A stretch of 64,000 bases of DNA from Pseudoxanthomonas koreensis_A (GCF_041890415.1 NZ_CP169056.1:496001-560000), one strand, 5' to 3'; positions 23,167 to 32,322 are shown, counted from the stretch's first letter. The notes: generated by a model not told the origin, from the letters alone. Numbers and translations are program-made.

Positions 23167-25353
23167 TCAGTCCGGCAGCAGGGCCGGCTGGCGCAGGAAC
23201 GCCAGGCACGCATCCTGTTCCATTGCCGCGGCGATGTAGTGGCCCTGGATCTCGTCGCAGCCGTGTTCGCGCAGGAAGTGCAACTGCGCGGCGGTCTCCA
23301 CGCCCTCGGCCACCACCAGCAGCGACAGCGAGTGGCCCATGGTGATCACCGTACTGGTGATGGCTTCGTCGTCCGGGTCATGGGCCAGGTCGCCGACGAA
23401 TTCGTGGTCGATCTTCAACGTGGTCAGCGGCAGGCGCTTGAGGTAGGCCAGCGAGGAATAGCCGGTGCCGAAGTCATCCACCGCAAGGCCCACGCCCAGG
23501 GCACGGCAGGCGTGCAGGACCTCGGCGCTGCGGGTGACGTTGTCCATGATCGCGCTCTCGGTCAGTTCCAGCTCGAGCAGGTCGGCGTCCACGCCGGTCT
23601 CGGCCAGGATCCGCGCCACGGTGGCGACCAGGTCGCCGCGCAGCAGCTGGATCGCCGACACGTTGACCGACATGCGCAGCCCGTCCATGCCGGCGTCATG
23701 CCAGCGGCGCAGGACAGTGCAGGATTCCTTGAGCACCCATTCGCCGATTTCCAGGATCAGGCCGGTGTCCTCGGCCAGCGGGATGAACTGGTCCGGCGGC
23801 ACCAGCCCGAACTCCGGGTTGCGCCAGCGCAGCAGCGCTTCCACCCCGACCACCCGGCGCTCGTGCAGCGAGTAGCGCGGCTGGTAGACCAGGGCCAACT
23901 CGTCGCGCTCGAGCACGCGGCGCAGCAGGCTGGACAGCGTCGCGCGGCGGCGTGCGGATTCATCCATGTGCGCCGAGTACACCTGCCAGGTGCGGCGCCC
24001 GGCCGACTTGGCCTGGTACATGGCGGTGTCGGCGTGCTTGATCAGGTCGGTCGGGGTGTTGGCATGCCCGGGGAACAGGCTGATGCCGATCGACGGCGAG
24101 ATGGTGATCTCGCCGTGCTCGCCAACCACCAGTGGCTCGGCGAATGCCTCCAGTACCCGGCGCGCGCTTTCCTCGGCTTCCTCGGGCGAGGCCAGTGCTT
24201 CCAGCACCACGGTGAATTCGTCGCCACCGAGGCGGGCAACGGTGTGCTGGGCGCCTACCGAGCGCTGCACCCGCTCGGCCGCCGCGCGCAGGACCCGGTC
24301 GCCCACCGCGTGCCCGAGCGAGTCGTTGACGTGCTTGAACCTGTCCAGGTCCAGGAACAGCACCGCCACGTAGCCGCCCTCGCGGCGCGCACGCACGATC
24401 GCCCGGGCAAGGCGGTCGGACAGCAGCGAGCGGTTGGGCAGGCTGGTCAGGGCATCGTAGTTGGCCAGGTAGCGCAGCTCCTGTTCGGCGCGCTTCTGTT
24501 CGGTGATGTCGCTGAGCACCACCACGTGGAAGTTGAATTCGCCGGCCAGGTCGCCGATGCCGTTGTGGCGCACCTGGCACAGGATCTCGGCGCCGTCGCG
24601 GCGGGTCATCCACACGTTGCCCTGCCACTGCGGGCGGCGCAGCAGTTCCTCGCGCAGGGCGCCGGGGAGGCCGTCGTGGCGGCCGGAGTCGAGCATCGAC
24701 AACGGCTGTCCCAGCGCCTCCACGTCGCTGTAGCCGGTGATCAGGGTGAAGGCGGGGTTGACCGCGACGAAATACATTTCGTGGTCCAGCACGGCCACCG
24801 CTTCGCTCATGCTGCGCAGCACCTCGCTGGCGATGCGGCGCTCGGCATCGGCATGGCGGCTGGCGGTGGTGTCGCGCGCGGTGCCGGCCAGGCGCCGCGG
24901 ACGCCCGCGCGCGTCGCGCTCGACCGTGCGCCCGCGCACCCGGACCCAGATCCAGTGGGCGTCGCCGTGCAGGTCCACCCGGTGCTCCGAGGTGAACAGC
25001 GGCTCACGGCCTTGAAGGTGTGCGCGCAGGCGCCGGAGGACGTGGCGGCGGTCCTGTGGATGGACCGCGGGCAACGCCATCCTGCGGCTGGTCACCGACA
25101 GCCCGTCGCCGATGGTCGGGCGTTCGTCCTCGGCGCAATCGAGCACGTGCAGGCCGCGCCTGGCGAGGTCGAAATCCCAGAACCGCTCGCCCGAGCCCCA
25201 CAGCGCCACCGTCAGGTGCTCTTCGCGTGCACGCAGCACGGCGGCCTGGGCCGCATGGCTGCGGCGCCAGTGCCACAGCAACAGCAGCACGGCCAGCAGC
25301 AGGCCGGCCGCCAGCGACATCAGGATCGCCGTCACGCCCGACCCCTCCGGCAT
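23167..25353 (-). CDS. membrane GGDEF-EAL protein with PAS domains
   Basis: 728 residues: one transmembrane helix (about 8-27), two PAS-like domains (about 45-165 and 175-290), a GGDEF domain (RLGGDEF, motif 376-380) and an EAL domain (EALLRW, motif 505-507). Both catalytic motifs look intact (NDSLGHAVGD, DDFGTGYSSL, KIDHEFV, EGVETAAQ), so it could make or break cyclic di-GMP. The inhibitory I-site RxxD, expected five residues before GGDEF, reads AQHT and is absent. The start at 25353 is fixed by the membrane helix. It lies between the zapA unit and the divergent ygfB-pepP pair. Confidence 0.92.
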   Translation of the reverse strand: MPEGSGVTAILMSLAAGLLLAVLLLLWHWRRSHAAQAAVLRAREEHLTVALWGSGERFWDFDLARRGLHVLDCAEDERPTIGDGLSVTSRRMALPAVHPQDRRHVLRRLRAHLQGREPLFTSEHRVDLHGDAHWIWVRVRGRTVERDARGRPRRLAGTARDTTASRHADAERRIASEVLRSMSEAVAVLDHEMYFVAVNPAFTLITGYSDVEALGQPLSMLDSGRHDGLPGALREELLRRPQWQGNVWMTRRDGAEILCQVRHNGIGDLAGEFNFHVVVLSDITEQKRAEQELRYLANYDALTSLPNRSLLSDRLARAIVRARREGGYVAVLFLDLDRFKHVNDSLGHAVGDRVLRAAAERVQRSVGAQHTVARLGGDEFTVVLEALASPEEAEESARRVLEAFAEPLVVGEHGEITISPSIGISLFPGHANTPTDLIKHADTAMYQAKSAGRRTWQVYSAHMDESARRRATLSSLLRRVLERDELALVYQPRYSLHERRVVGVEALLRWRNPEFGLVPPDQFIPLAEDTGLILEIGEWVLKESCTVLRRWHDAGMDGLRMSVNVSAIQLLRGDLVATVARILAETGVDADLLELELTESAIMDNVTRSAEVLHACRALGVGLAVDDFGTGYSSLAYLKRLPLTTLKIDHEFVGDLAHDPDDEAITSTVITMGHSLSLLVVAEGVETAAQLHFLREHGCDEIQGHYIAAAMEQDACLAFLRQPALLPD

Positions 25354-25489
25354 GCGGACCCCCACAGTTGGTGAAGCGGGGCGAATCTGGCTTGCATGAA
25401 TGACCGGCGTGACGGGGCGATCACGCCCAGTGTAGGCACGCGGCGACAAGGCCGACAAGCCGGATCCCCGGGCGATTGCTACACTTTGG

Positions 25490-25495
25490 CATCGC
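25490..25495 (+). promoter_or_regulatory. possible -10 box for ygfB-pepP
   Basis: TACACT within GATTGCTACACTTTGG, 52 bases before the ygfB ATG, matches the -10 consensus in four positions. No clear -35 element is seen. Confidence 0.3.
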
Positions 25496-25547
25496 ATCCG
25501 CCGCGGCGCACCCGGCCCGGCCATCCGGACCTGGGAGTTCGCCCCGC

Positions 25548-26093
25548 ATGCAGCCACTGCCCACCGCCGACGAAGTTGCCGCCATCAGCCGCGAGTTGGG
25601 GCTGGCGGCCACGGCCGCCGAACTGCACGGTTCCCTGTGCGGCTGGCTGGCCGGTGGAGGCGATGACGTGGCCGATTGGCCGGCGCGGGTCATGGCCGAC
25701 CCGGCACTGCCCACGCCGCTGCGGGGCTCGGCGCTGGACCTGCTGCGCCAGGCCACCGCCGCGCGCCTGGAGGACGGCGAATTCGCCTTCCAGTTGCTGC
25801 TGGAGGACGACGACGCGCCGCTGCGGCAACGTGCACAGGCCCTGTTCGACTGGTGCCACGGTTTCCTCGGTGGTTTCGGCCTGGCCGCAGGCGCCAGCCC
25901 GCCGCTGTCGGACGAGGGCAACGAGGTCCTGCAGGACCTGGCCAGGCTGGCGGGCGCGCAGGTGCAGGACATCGACGAGGACGACGAGGACGAATCGGCC
26001 TTGTCGGAGCTGGAGGAATTCGCGCGGGTGGCCGCCTTGCTGCTGCATGGCGACTGCGTGCTCGGCCCGCGCCACCGGCAACGCCTGAACTGA
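25548..26093 (+). CDS. ygfB: UPF0149 (YgfB/YecA-family) protein
   Basis: 181 residues of the UPF0149 family. Seen: TAAELHGSLCGWLAGGG near the N-terminus, FDWCHGFLGGFGLA in the middle and an acidic stretch (DIDEDDEDESALSELEEF) near the end. In Pseudomonas aeruginosa YgfB is linked to control of antibiotic-resistance genes, but a general function is not settled. The ATG at 25548 follows TGGGAG at a good distance. It is one base upstream of pepP, the same order as in E. coli. Confidence 0.9.
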   Translation: MQPLPTADEVAAISRELGLAATAAELHGSLCGWLAGGGDDVADWPARVMADPALPTPLRGSALDLLRQATAARLEDGEFAFQLLLEDDDAPLRQRAQALFDWCHGFLGGFGLAAGASPPLSDEGNEVLQDLARLAGAQVQDIDEDDEDESALSELEEFARVAALLLHGDCVLGPRHRQRLN

Positions 26094-26094
26094 C

Positions 26095-27423
26095 ATGCCG
26101 CGCGCCGCGACCGGCATATCGGCTGCCGAATACCTGCGCCGCCGCCGCCAGCTCATGCGCCTTGCCGGCGAGGACGCCATCCTGGTGCTGCCTGCCGCAC
26201 CGCTGCGCGTGCGCAGCCACGATACCCACTACCCGTACCGGCAGGATTCGGACTTCTGGTACCTGTGCGGATTCCCCGAGCCGGAGGCGGTGCTGGTGCT
26301 GGTGCCCGGCCGCCGCCACGGCGAGGCGCTGCTGTTCTGCCGCGAGCGCGACCCGGTGCGCGAAGGTTGGGATGGCCCGCGCGCCGGCCAGGAGGGCGCG
26401 GTGCAGGCCTACGCGATGGACGATGCCTATCCCATCGACGACCTCGACGAGATCCTGCCCGGCCTGCTGGAAGGCCGTTCGCGGGTGTACTACCACTTCG
26501 GCCGCGACGCCGAGTTCGACCTCAAGCTGATCGGCTGGGTCAACCGCGTGCGCGCGCAGGTGCGGCACGGCGCGCAGCCGCCGCACGAATTCCTGGAGCT
26601 GGGCCACCTGCTGCACGAGCAGCGCCTGTTCAAGTCACGCGACGAGCTGCGCCTGATGCGCAAGGCCGCGCAGATCAGCGTGCAGGCGCACCGCGCGGCC
26701 ATGCACGCCGCGCGTCCGGGCGTGCACGAGTACGAGTTGCAGGCCGAGGTCGAGCGGGTATTCCGCGCCAGTGATGCATGGCCGGCGTATTCGAGCATCG
26801 TCGGTGCCGGCGCCAACGCATGCGTGCTGCACTACGTGGCCAACAGCGCCGCGGCCCGCGACGGCGAGCTGGTGCTGGTCGATGCCGGCGCCGAGTACCG
26901 CAACTACGCTGCCGACATCACCCGCACGTTTCCGGTCAACGGGCGTTTCTCGCGCGAGCAGCGTGCGCTGCACGACCTGGTCGGCGCTGCGCAGGCGGCG
27001 GCGCTGGCGACGGTGCGGCCGGGGGCGCCATGGACGGCGATCCACGACGCCGCCGTGGAAACCCTGACCGAGGGCCTGCTGCGGCTGGGCCTGCTCAAGG
27101 GGCGGCTGGAGGAGAACATCGCCGCACAGCGCCACGAGCGCTTCTATCCGCACAAGAGTGGCCACTGGCTGGGCCTGGACGTGCACGACGTGGGCGACTA
27201 CCGCATCGATGGCGAGCCGCGCGTGCTGGAGCCGGGCATGGTGTTCACCATCGAGCCTGGCCTGTACGTGGGTCCGGGCGAGACTTCGGTGCCGGCGCGC
27301 TGGCGCGGCATCGGCATCCGCACCGAGGACAACGTGCTGGTCACCGCCGACGGCTGCCAGGTCCTGACCGACGGGCTGGCGCGCTCGGCCGAGGAGATCG
27401 AGGCGTTCATGGCGCAGCGGTAG
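26095..27423 (+). CDS. pepP: Xaa-Pro aminopeptidase
   Basis: 442 residues, the dimetal M24B peptidase that removes an N-terminal residue followed by proline. The N-terminal domain has DSDFWYLCGFPEPEA; the catalytic pita-bread fold has the metal ligands in VLVDAGAEYRNYAADITRTF, HKSGHWLGLDVHD, FTIEPGLY and TEDNVLVT. Cytoplasmic. It starts one base after the ygfB stop. The ubiH and ubiI genes that follow pepP in E. coli are absent; an intrinsic terminator and cysK come next. Confidence 0.96.
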   Translation: MPRAATGISAAEYLRRRRQLMRLAGEDAILVLPAAPLRVRSHDTHYPYRQDSDFWYLCGFPEPEAVLVLVPGRRHGEALLFCRERDPVREGWDGPRAGQEGAVQAYAMDDAYPIDDLDEILPGLLEGRSRVYYHFGRDAEFDLKLIGWVNRVRAQVRHGAQPPHEFLELGHLLHEQRLFKSRDELRLMRKAAQISVQAHRAAMHAARPGVHEYELQAEVERVFRASDAWPAYSSIVGAGANACVLHYVANSAAARDGELVLVDAGAEYRNYAADITRTFPVNGRFSREQRALHDLVGAAQAAALATVRPGAPWTAIHDAAVETLTEGLLRLGLLKGRLEENIAAQRHERFYPHKSGHWLGLDVHDVGDYRIDGEPRVLEPGMVFTIEPGLYVGPGETSVPARWRGIGIRTEDNVLVTADGCQVLTDGLARSAEEIEAFMAQR

Positions 27424-27470
27424 CCACTGCTGCGGTCGCCGCACGCTGTCGGCGGAAATGCTGTTGGCGG

Positions 27471-27504
27471 AAACGCAAACGGGCGGCAGTTGTCTGCCGC
27501 CCGT
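27471..27504 (-). terminator. intrinsic terminator of cysK
   Basis: An 11-bp perfect stem (ACGGGCGGCAG at 27479-27489 with CTGCCGCCCGT at 27494-27504, loop TTGT). Read on the minus strand it is followed by TTTGCGTTT, fitting termination of the cysK transcript. Confidence 0.7.
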
Positions 27505-27543
27505 GGGGTGCGTCAACGCATGCGCGTTCGCGCGTCGCCGGGC

Positions 27544-28503
27544 TCAGCCCAGCGAGGCCAGCCACTCGTCGTCGGAGCCTTCGTTCACGCCGTCGAACAG
27601 GGCGGTGGACAGGTAGCGCTCGCCGGTGTCGGGCAGCATCGCCAGCAGCACCGAGCCGGGCTTGGCATCGGCCGCGACCTTCAGCGCAACGGCCAGGGTG
27701 CCACCGGCGGAAATGCCGGCGAAGATGCCTTCTTCGGTGGCCAGGCGGCGGGAGGTGGTAAACGCCTCCTCATCGGCCACGGTGACGACCTGGTGGGCGA
27801 CCTTGCGGTTGAGCACGCCCGGCAGGAAGTCGGGGGTCCAGCCCTGCACCTTGTGCGGCTTCCACTCGTTGCCGCCAAGCAGCGAGGCGTTGGCCGGCTC
27901 GGCCGCGGTGATCTGCACCTCCGGGCGTGCGGTGCGCAGCACCTCGCCCACGCCGGTGAGGGTGCCGCCGGTGCCCCAGCCGCTGATGAAGTGGTCCAGG
28001 CGGCGGCCGCCGAAGTCGCGCAGGATTTCCGCGGCGGTGGTCTGGCGGTGGTAGGCCGGGTTGGCCTGGTTCTCGAACTGGCTGGCCAGGAACCAGCCGT
28101 GCTTGCGCGACAGCTCCTCGGCCTTGCGCACCATGCCCACGCCGCGCTCGGCCGCCGTGGTCAGGATCACCTTGCCGCCGTAGGCGCGGATCAGCTTGCG
28201 GCGCTCGACCGAGAAGGTCTCGGTCATCACCGCCACGAACTTGTAGCCGCGTGCGGCCGCGACCATGGCCAGCGCCACGCCGGTATTGCCGGAGGTGGCC
28301 TCCACGATGGTGTCGCCCGGCTTGAGCACGCCGCGCGCCTCGGCATCGAGCACGATGGCGATGGCCAGGCGGTCCTTGACCGAGCCGCCGGGATTGAAGG
28401 ACTCGACCTTCGCGTACAGCTCCACGTGGGCGGGAGCGATGCGGTGCAGGCGGACGATCGGGGTGAAGCCGATGGTGTCGAGGATGCTGTTATGGATGGC
28501 CAT
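27544..28503 (-). CDS. cysK: cysteine synthase A
   Basis: 319 residues. Makes cysteine from O-acetylserine and sulfide in the cytoplasm, the last step of the pathway encoded around it. PLP lysine K43 in NPGGSVKDR; substrate loop TSGNTG; phosphate-binding GTGGTLTGVG; and the late serine region PDTGERYLS. CysK and CysM are similar; length, GVALAMVAAARGYKFVAVMTETFSVERR and context favour CysK. It lies 43 bases downstream of cobA on the same strand, so the two are probably one operon. Confidence 0.95.
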   Translation of the reverse strand: MAIHNSILDTIGFTPIVRLHRIAPAHVELYAKVESFNPGGSVKDRLAIAIVLDAEARGVLKPGDTIVEATSGNTGVALAMVAAARGYKFVAVMTETFSVERRKLIRAYGGKVILTTAAERGVGMVRKAEELSRKHGWFLASQFENQANPAYHRQTTAAEILRDFGGRRLDHFISGWGTGGTLTGVGEVLRTARPEVQITAAEPANASLLGGNEWKPHKVQGWTPDFLPGVLNRKVAHQVVTVADEEAFTTSRRLATEEGIFAGISAGGTLAVALKVAADAKPGSVLLAMLPDTGERYLSTALFDGVNEGSDDEWLASLG

Positions 28504-28546
28504 GGTGTCTTCCGTGGGTCGTGTGGATGCGTGGGCGCGGGCCGGC

Positions 28547-29374
28547 TCAGGCGGCCTGTGCCAGGTCGGATGCGGCCGCCGGCGGCGACAGCGGCGGGGC
28601 GCCGAACCAGTGCAGGTGCGCGGCCAGGCCGGCCACCTCCCCCAGGATCAGCAATGCCGGCGAGGCGACCGCATGCGCGCGCGCGGTCTGCGCCAGGTCG
28701 TCGAGGGTGCCGGTGATCACCCGTTGCTCGGGGCGCGAGCCGTTCTCGACCAGGGCGAACGGGGTCGATGGCGCGCGCCCGGCGGCGATCAGCCGCTCGC
28801 GCAGGCGCTCCAGCCCGGCCACGCCCATGTAGACGGCCAGGGTCTGCTGCTCCTGTGCCAGCGCTTCCCAGTCCAGGGTGTCCACCCCGTCGCGGCAGTG
28901 CGCGGTGAGCAGGCGCAGCGACTGGGCATGGTCGCGGTGGGTGAGGGGGATGCCGGCGTAGGCCGCGCAGGCCACGGCCGCGGTGATGCCCGGCACCACC
29001 CGGTAGGGAATGCCATGGGCGCGCAGGAACTCGAGCTCCTCGCCGCCGCGGCCGAACACGAACGGGTCACCGCCCTTGAGCCTGACCACGCGCAGGCCGC
29101 TGCGCGCATGGCGCAGCATCAGCGCGTGGATGTCTTCCTGCGGCATGCTGTGGTTGCCGGCCGACTTGCCCACTTCCACCATCAGCGCCTGCGGGTTGGC
29201 CAGGGCCAGCACGCCGGCACCGACCAGGCGGTCGTGCAGCACCACCTCGGCCGATTCCAGTGCGCGCAGGGCGTGCAGGGTGAGCAGGCCGGGGTCGCCG
29301 GGGCCGGCACCGACCAGGGTCACACTGCCGGGCAGCAGGGCGGAGGGCTCGGCAGTGGTCGACGGCTGGGTCAC
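28547..29374 (-). CDS. cobA: uroporphyrinogen-III C-methyltransferase
   Basis: SAM-dependent methylase that makes precorrin-2, precursor of siroheme, the cofactor of sulfite reductase CysI. Motifs: LVGAGPGDPGLLTL, the RLKGGDPFVFGRGGEE loop, VVPGITAAVACAAYAGIPLT and ENGSRPEQRVITG. It is the single-domain form (not the CysG fusion), so the dehydrogenase/ferrochelatase steps must be encoded elsewhere. A GTG at 29374 gives 275 residues, normal for the family; an ATG at 29419 would add 15 residues of no clear match. It heads the cobA-cysK unit and is divergent from cysB. Confidence 0.93.
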   Translation of the reverse strand: MTQPSTTAEPSALLPGSVTLVGAGPGDPGLLTLHALRALESAEVVLHDRLVGAGVLALANPQALMVEVGKSAGNHSMPQEDIHALMLRHARSGLRVVRLKGGDPFVFGRGGEELEFLRAHGIPYRVVPGITAAVACAAYAGIPLTHRDHAQSLRLLTAHCRDGVDTLDWEALAQEQQTLAVYMGVAGLERLRERLIAAGRAPSTPFALVENGSRPEQRVITGTLDDLAQTARAHAVASPALLILGEVAGLAAHLHWFGAPPLSPPAAASDLAQAA

Positions 29375-29430
29375 GGATATCAAGGGCGGCACGGGATATC
29401 GACCGTAGCGCCGGCCCATATCAAGCGGAA

Positions 29431-29466
29431 ATAACTTGCCGCACAATGCACATGCATCCAGGTTAT
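29431..29466. promoter_or_regulatory. putative CysB operator between cobA and cysB
   Basis: ATAACTTG at 29431-29438 and CAGGTTAT at 29459-29466 form a nearly exact inverted repeat with 20 bases between, in an A+T-rich island. CysB/Cbl sites are built from ATAAC-type half-sites, so this is a likely site for CysB to activate cobA-cysK and control its own gene. Confidence 0.5.
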
Positions 29467-29531
29467 AAGATGGGGGCCGGAATGGGATTACAGTCGCTCC
29501 GCCTCTCGCCGCGTATTCAGGTTCCTGCCCG

Positions 29532-30515
29532 ATGACGCTCACCCAGCTTCGCTATCTCGTGGCCATTGTCGACGCCGGGCTCAACATCACCGTGGCGGCG
29601 ACCCGCGTGCACGCCACCCAGCCCGGGCTGTCCAAGCAGCTCAAGCAGCTGGAGGACGAGCTGGGGTTCCTGCTGTTCGTGCGCAAGGGCCGCAGCCTGG
29701 AGGCGATCACGCCGGGCGGCAACGAGGTCCTGGAGCGCGCCCGGGTGATCCTGGCCGAGACCGCCAACATCCGCGCCTATTCGGCCAACCAGCGCCGCGA
29801 GAGCCAGGGCCAGCTGACCATCACCACCACCCACACCCAGGCCCGCTTCGTCCTGCCGCCGACCATCGCCCAGATCAAGCGCAGCTTCCCCCAGGTGACG
29901 GTGCACCTGCAGCAGGCCACGGAGGGCGCCGCGCTCGACCTGCTCAGCCAGGGCGACGCCGACATGGCCGTGGTCAGCACCGCAGGCGGCGAGCCGCAGG
30001 GCGGGGTGGCCGTACCGCTGTACCGCTGGCGGCGGCTGGCCCTGGTGCCGCGCGGCCATCCGCTGGACCGCGCCGGGCGCGCGCCGGACATCGAAGAACT
30101 GGCCCAGCACCCGCTGATCAGCTACGAGTCCTCGGTACGTCCGGAATCCTCCCTGCAGCGCGCCTTCGCCGGCGCCGGCCTGTCGCCGGACCTGACCCTG
30201 ACCGCGCTGGACGCCGATCTCATCAAGACCTACGTGCGCGCCGGGCTTGGCGTGGGCCTGCTGGCCGAGATGGCGGTCAGCCTGGGCGATACCGACCTGC
30301 GCGGCTGGCCGGCACCGAAGGAAATCAGCGAGTGCATCGCATGGGCCGTGCTGCCGCGCGAGCGCGTGCAGCGCGACTACGCCCTGGAACTGGTCCACGT
30401 CCTGGCACCGCAGATCGACAAGCGCGACCTGCGCCGGGTCCTGGACGGCAACCAGGAACCCGCCTGGCCCGAGCCGCCGACCTGGGAATCGCTGACCCAG
30501 ACCATCAGCATGTGA
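29532..30515 (+). CDS. cysB: LysR-type regulator CysB
   Basis: 327 residues, the length of CysB (324 in E. coli), the activator of sulfate-assimilation genes that responds to O- or N-acetylserine. The N-terminal winged helix (MTLTQLRYLVAIVDAGLNIT, TQPGLSKQLKQLEDELG) has the CysB-specific pattern rather than a general LysR one; ITTTHTQARFVLPP marks the anion-binding site of the effector domain. It is divergent from cobA over 157 bases. Regulation by itself through the inverted repeat there is likely. Confidence 0.96.
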   Translation: MTLTQLRYLVAIVDAGLNITVAATRVHATQPGLSKQLKQLEDELGFLLFVRKGRSLEAITPGGNEVLERARVILAETANIRAYSANQRRESQGQLTITTTHTQARFVLPPTIAQIKRSFPQVTVHLQQATEGAALDLLSQGDADMAVVSTAGGEPQGGVAVPLYRWRRLALVPRGHPLDRAGRAPDIEELAQHPLISYESSVRPESSLQRAFAGAGLSPDLTLTALDADLIKTYVRAGLGVGLLAEMAVSLGDTDLRGWPAPKEISECIAWAVLPRERVQRDYALELVHVLAPQIDKRDLRRVLDGNQEPAWPEPPTWESLTQTISM

Positions 30516-30648
30516 GCCGGCCGGGCAGCGCGGAAAACGCGGGCTGCAGGTGGCACTGCGCAGGATGCGGCGGCGCCTACCGTTGCGGCCGCCGGCGCTG
30601 CGCACGCATAGTGCGCACTCCCAAGTTACCGGTCCCAGGAGCTGCAGC

Positions 30649-32322
30649 ATGCAGGGCGAATGCCTCACTTCCGGCGGGGATGCTCCGCGCCACACCGATG
30701 TGGCGATCCTCGGTGGCGGGCTTGCCGGGCTGACCCTGGCCCTGCAACTACGGCAGCGCAATCCGCAGCTTTCGGTGACCGTGCTCGAGCGCCGCGCGCA
30801 CCCGGTACGCGAGGCCGCGCACAAGGTCGGCGAATCGACCGTGGAGATCGGCGCGCACTATTTCGCCGATGTGCTGGGGCTGCGCGAGCACCTGGAAACA
30901 GAGCAGGTGCGCAAGTACGGCCTGCGCTACTTCTTCACCGACCGCCAGTACGACGTGCAGCAGTGCAGCGAGATGGGCGTGAGCCGGCTGCTGCCGACCC
31001 CGTCATGGCAGCTTGACCGCGGCCGCTTCGAGAACTTCCTCGGCGACCGGGTGCGCGAGGCCGGGGTGGAGTTCCTCGACCAGGCAGTGGTGCGCACGCT
31101 GGAATTGTCCGAGACCGACGCCCCGCATGCGGTCCAGTTCGACCATGCCGGCACCCGCCACAGCCTGCAGGCGCGTTTCGTCGTCGATGCCTCCGGGCGC
31201 GCCGGGCTGATCAAGCGCAAGCTCGACCTGGCCATGCCCAACGACCACGACGCCAACGCGGTGTGGTGGCGGATCGACGGCCAGACCGACCTGGACCTGT
31301 GGTCGGACGACCCGCACTGGCGGCAGCGCTTCGCGCCGGCGCGCCGGGTCGATTCCACCAACCACATGTGCGGTCCGGGCTACTGGTTCTGGCTGATCCC
31401 GCTGGCCTCGGGCTCGCATTCGCTGGGCATCGTGTGCGACGCGAAGATGCACCCGCTGGAGACCATGAACACCCACGACAAGGCCATGGAGTGGCTGCGC
31501 GTGCACCAGCCGCGCGTGCACGAGGCGCTGTCGCGGCCGGAGTATGCGCTGCAGGATTTCCTGTTCCTGCGCCACTTCTCCTACGGCTGCAAGCAGGTCT
31601 ATTCCAGCCACCGCTGGGCCCTGACCGGCGAGGCCGGCCTGTTCCTGGATCCGTTCTATTCGCCGGGCAGCGACTTCATCGCCATCAGCAACACCTATGT
31701 GTGCGAGCTGGTGGAGAAGGACCAGGCCGGCACCCGCATTGGCCCCTATGCCGAGATCTTCCAGCAGCTGTATTTCTCGTTCTACGAGAGCACGCTGACG
31801 CTCTACCAGGACCAGTACCCGATCTTCGGCCACCCGCAGGTGATGCCGGTCAAGGTGTTGTGGGACTACGCCTTCTATTGGGCGCTGCTGGCGCCGCTGT
31901 TCTTCAGCAGGCGCCAGGCCGACCTGCCGATGCTGTCCAGGCTCAAGCCCGCCTTCGTCGAGGGTCGCGACCTGAACCTGGCGATGCAGCGGCTGATGCG
32001 CGAGTGGGGCACGCGCGACCGGTCCCCGGAGCTGCGCCAGGCGCGGGCCTACGACCAGTTCCAGGTCGACTGGTGCTACGAGATGAACAGGGCGCTGACC
32101 GACGAGCTCGATGACGCCGCCTACATCGCGCGCACCCAGCGCGGGGTGGCGGCGATGCGCCAGCTTGCCGCCGAGGTGCTGGCCACGGCGCGCGAGGCGG
32201 TGCCCGGCATCGGCGACCAAGGCCTGGATGCGCTGCTGGCTGGACACGACATCCACGCCCATCCGTCGATGCTGCCGGTGCAGTGGTTCGCGCCGGTGGG
32301 CGAGCCGGTCGCGGCAGCCTGA
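30649..32322 (+). CDS. flavin-dependent halogenase-like protein
   Basis: 557 residues of the tryptophan-halogenase/geranylgeranyl-reductase flavoprotein superfamily. FAD-binding ILGGGLAGLTL (GxGxxG at 22-27) and KVGESTVEIG (59-68) are seen. The halogenase signature WxWxIP is intact as WFWLIP (246-251), and FLDPFYSPG (332-340) fits the F-x-x-P-x-x-S-x-G motif. K89 in VRKYGLRYFF could be the lysine that carries hypohalite; this placement is by eye. A good AGGAG precedes the ATG at 30649. No signal peptide and no flavin reductase or pigment cluster nearby. The substrate is unknown; a hydroxylase or dehydrogenase cannot be excluded. Confidence 0.85.
   Translation: MQGECLTSGGDAPRHTDVAILGGGLAGLTLALQLRQRNPQLSVTVLERRAHPVREAAHKVGESTVEIGAHYFADVLGLREHLETEQVRKYGLRYFFTDRQYDVQQCSEMGVSRLLPTPSWQLDRGRFENFLGDRVREAGVEFLDQAVVRTLELSETDAPHAVQFDHAGTRHSLQARFVVDASGRAGLIKRKLDLAMPNDHDANAVWWRIDGQTDLDLWSDDPHWRQRFAPARRVDSTNHMCGPGYWFWLIPLASGSHSLGIVCDAKMHPLETMNTHDKAMEWLRVHQPRVHEALSRPEYALQDFLFLRHFSYGCKQVYSSHRWALTGEAGLFLDPFYSPGSDFIAISNTYVCELVEKDQAGTRIGPYAEIFQQLYFSFYESTLTLYQDQYPIFGHPQVMPVKVLWDYAFYWALLAPLFFSRRQADLPMLSRLKPAFVEGRDLNLAMQRLMREWGTRDRSPELRQARAYDQFQVDWCYEMNRALTDELDDAAYIARTQRGVAAMRQLAAEVLATAREAVPGIGDQGLDALLAGHDIHAHPSMLPVQWFAPVGEPVAAA

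Noticed and set aside
27481..27502. Hairpin after pepP as a plus-strand terminator
   Set aside because: The sequence after the stem on the plus strand is G-rich; the T-rich tract is on the minus strand, so it is assigned to cysK.
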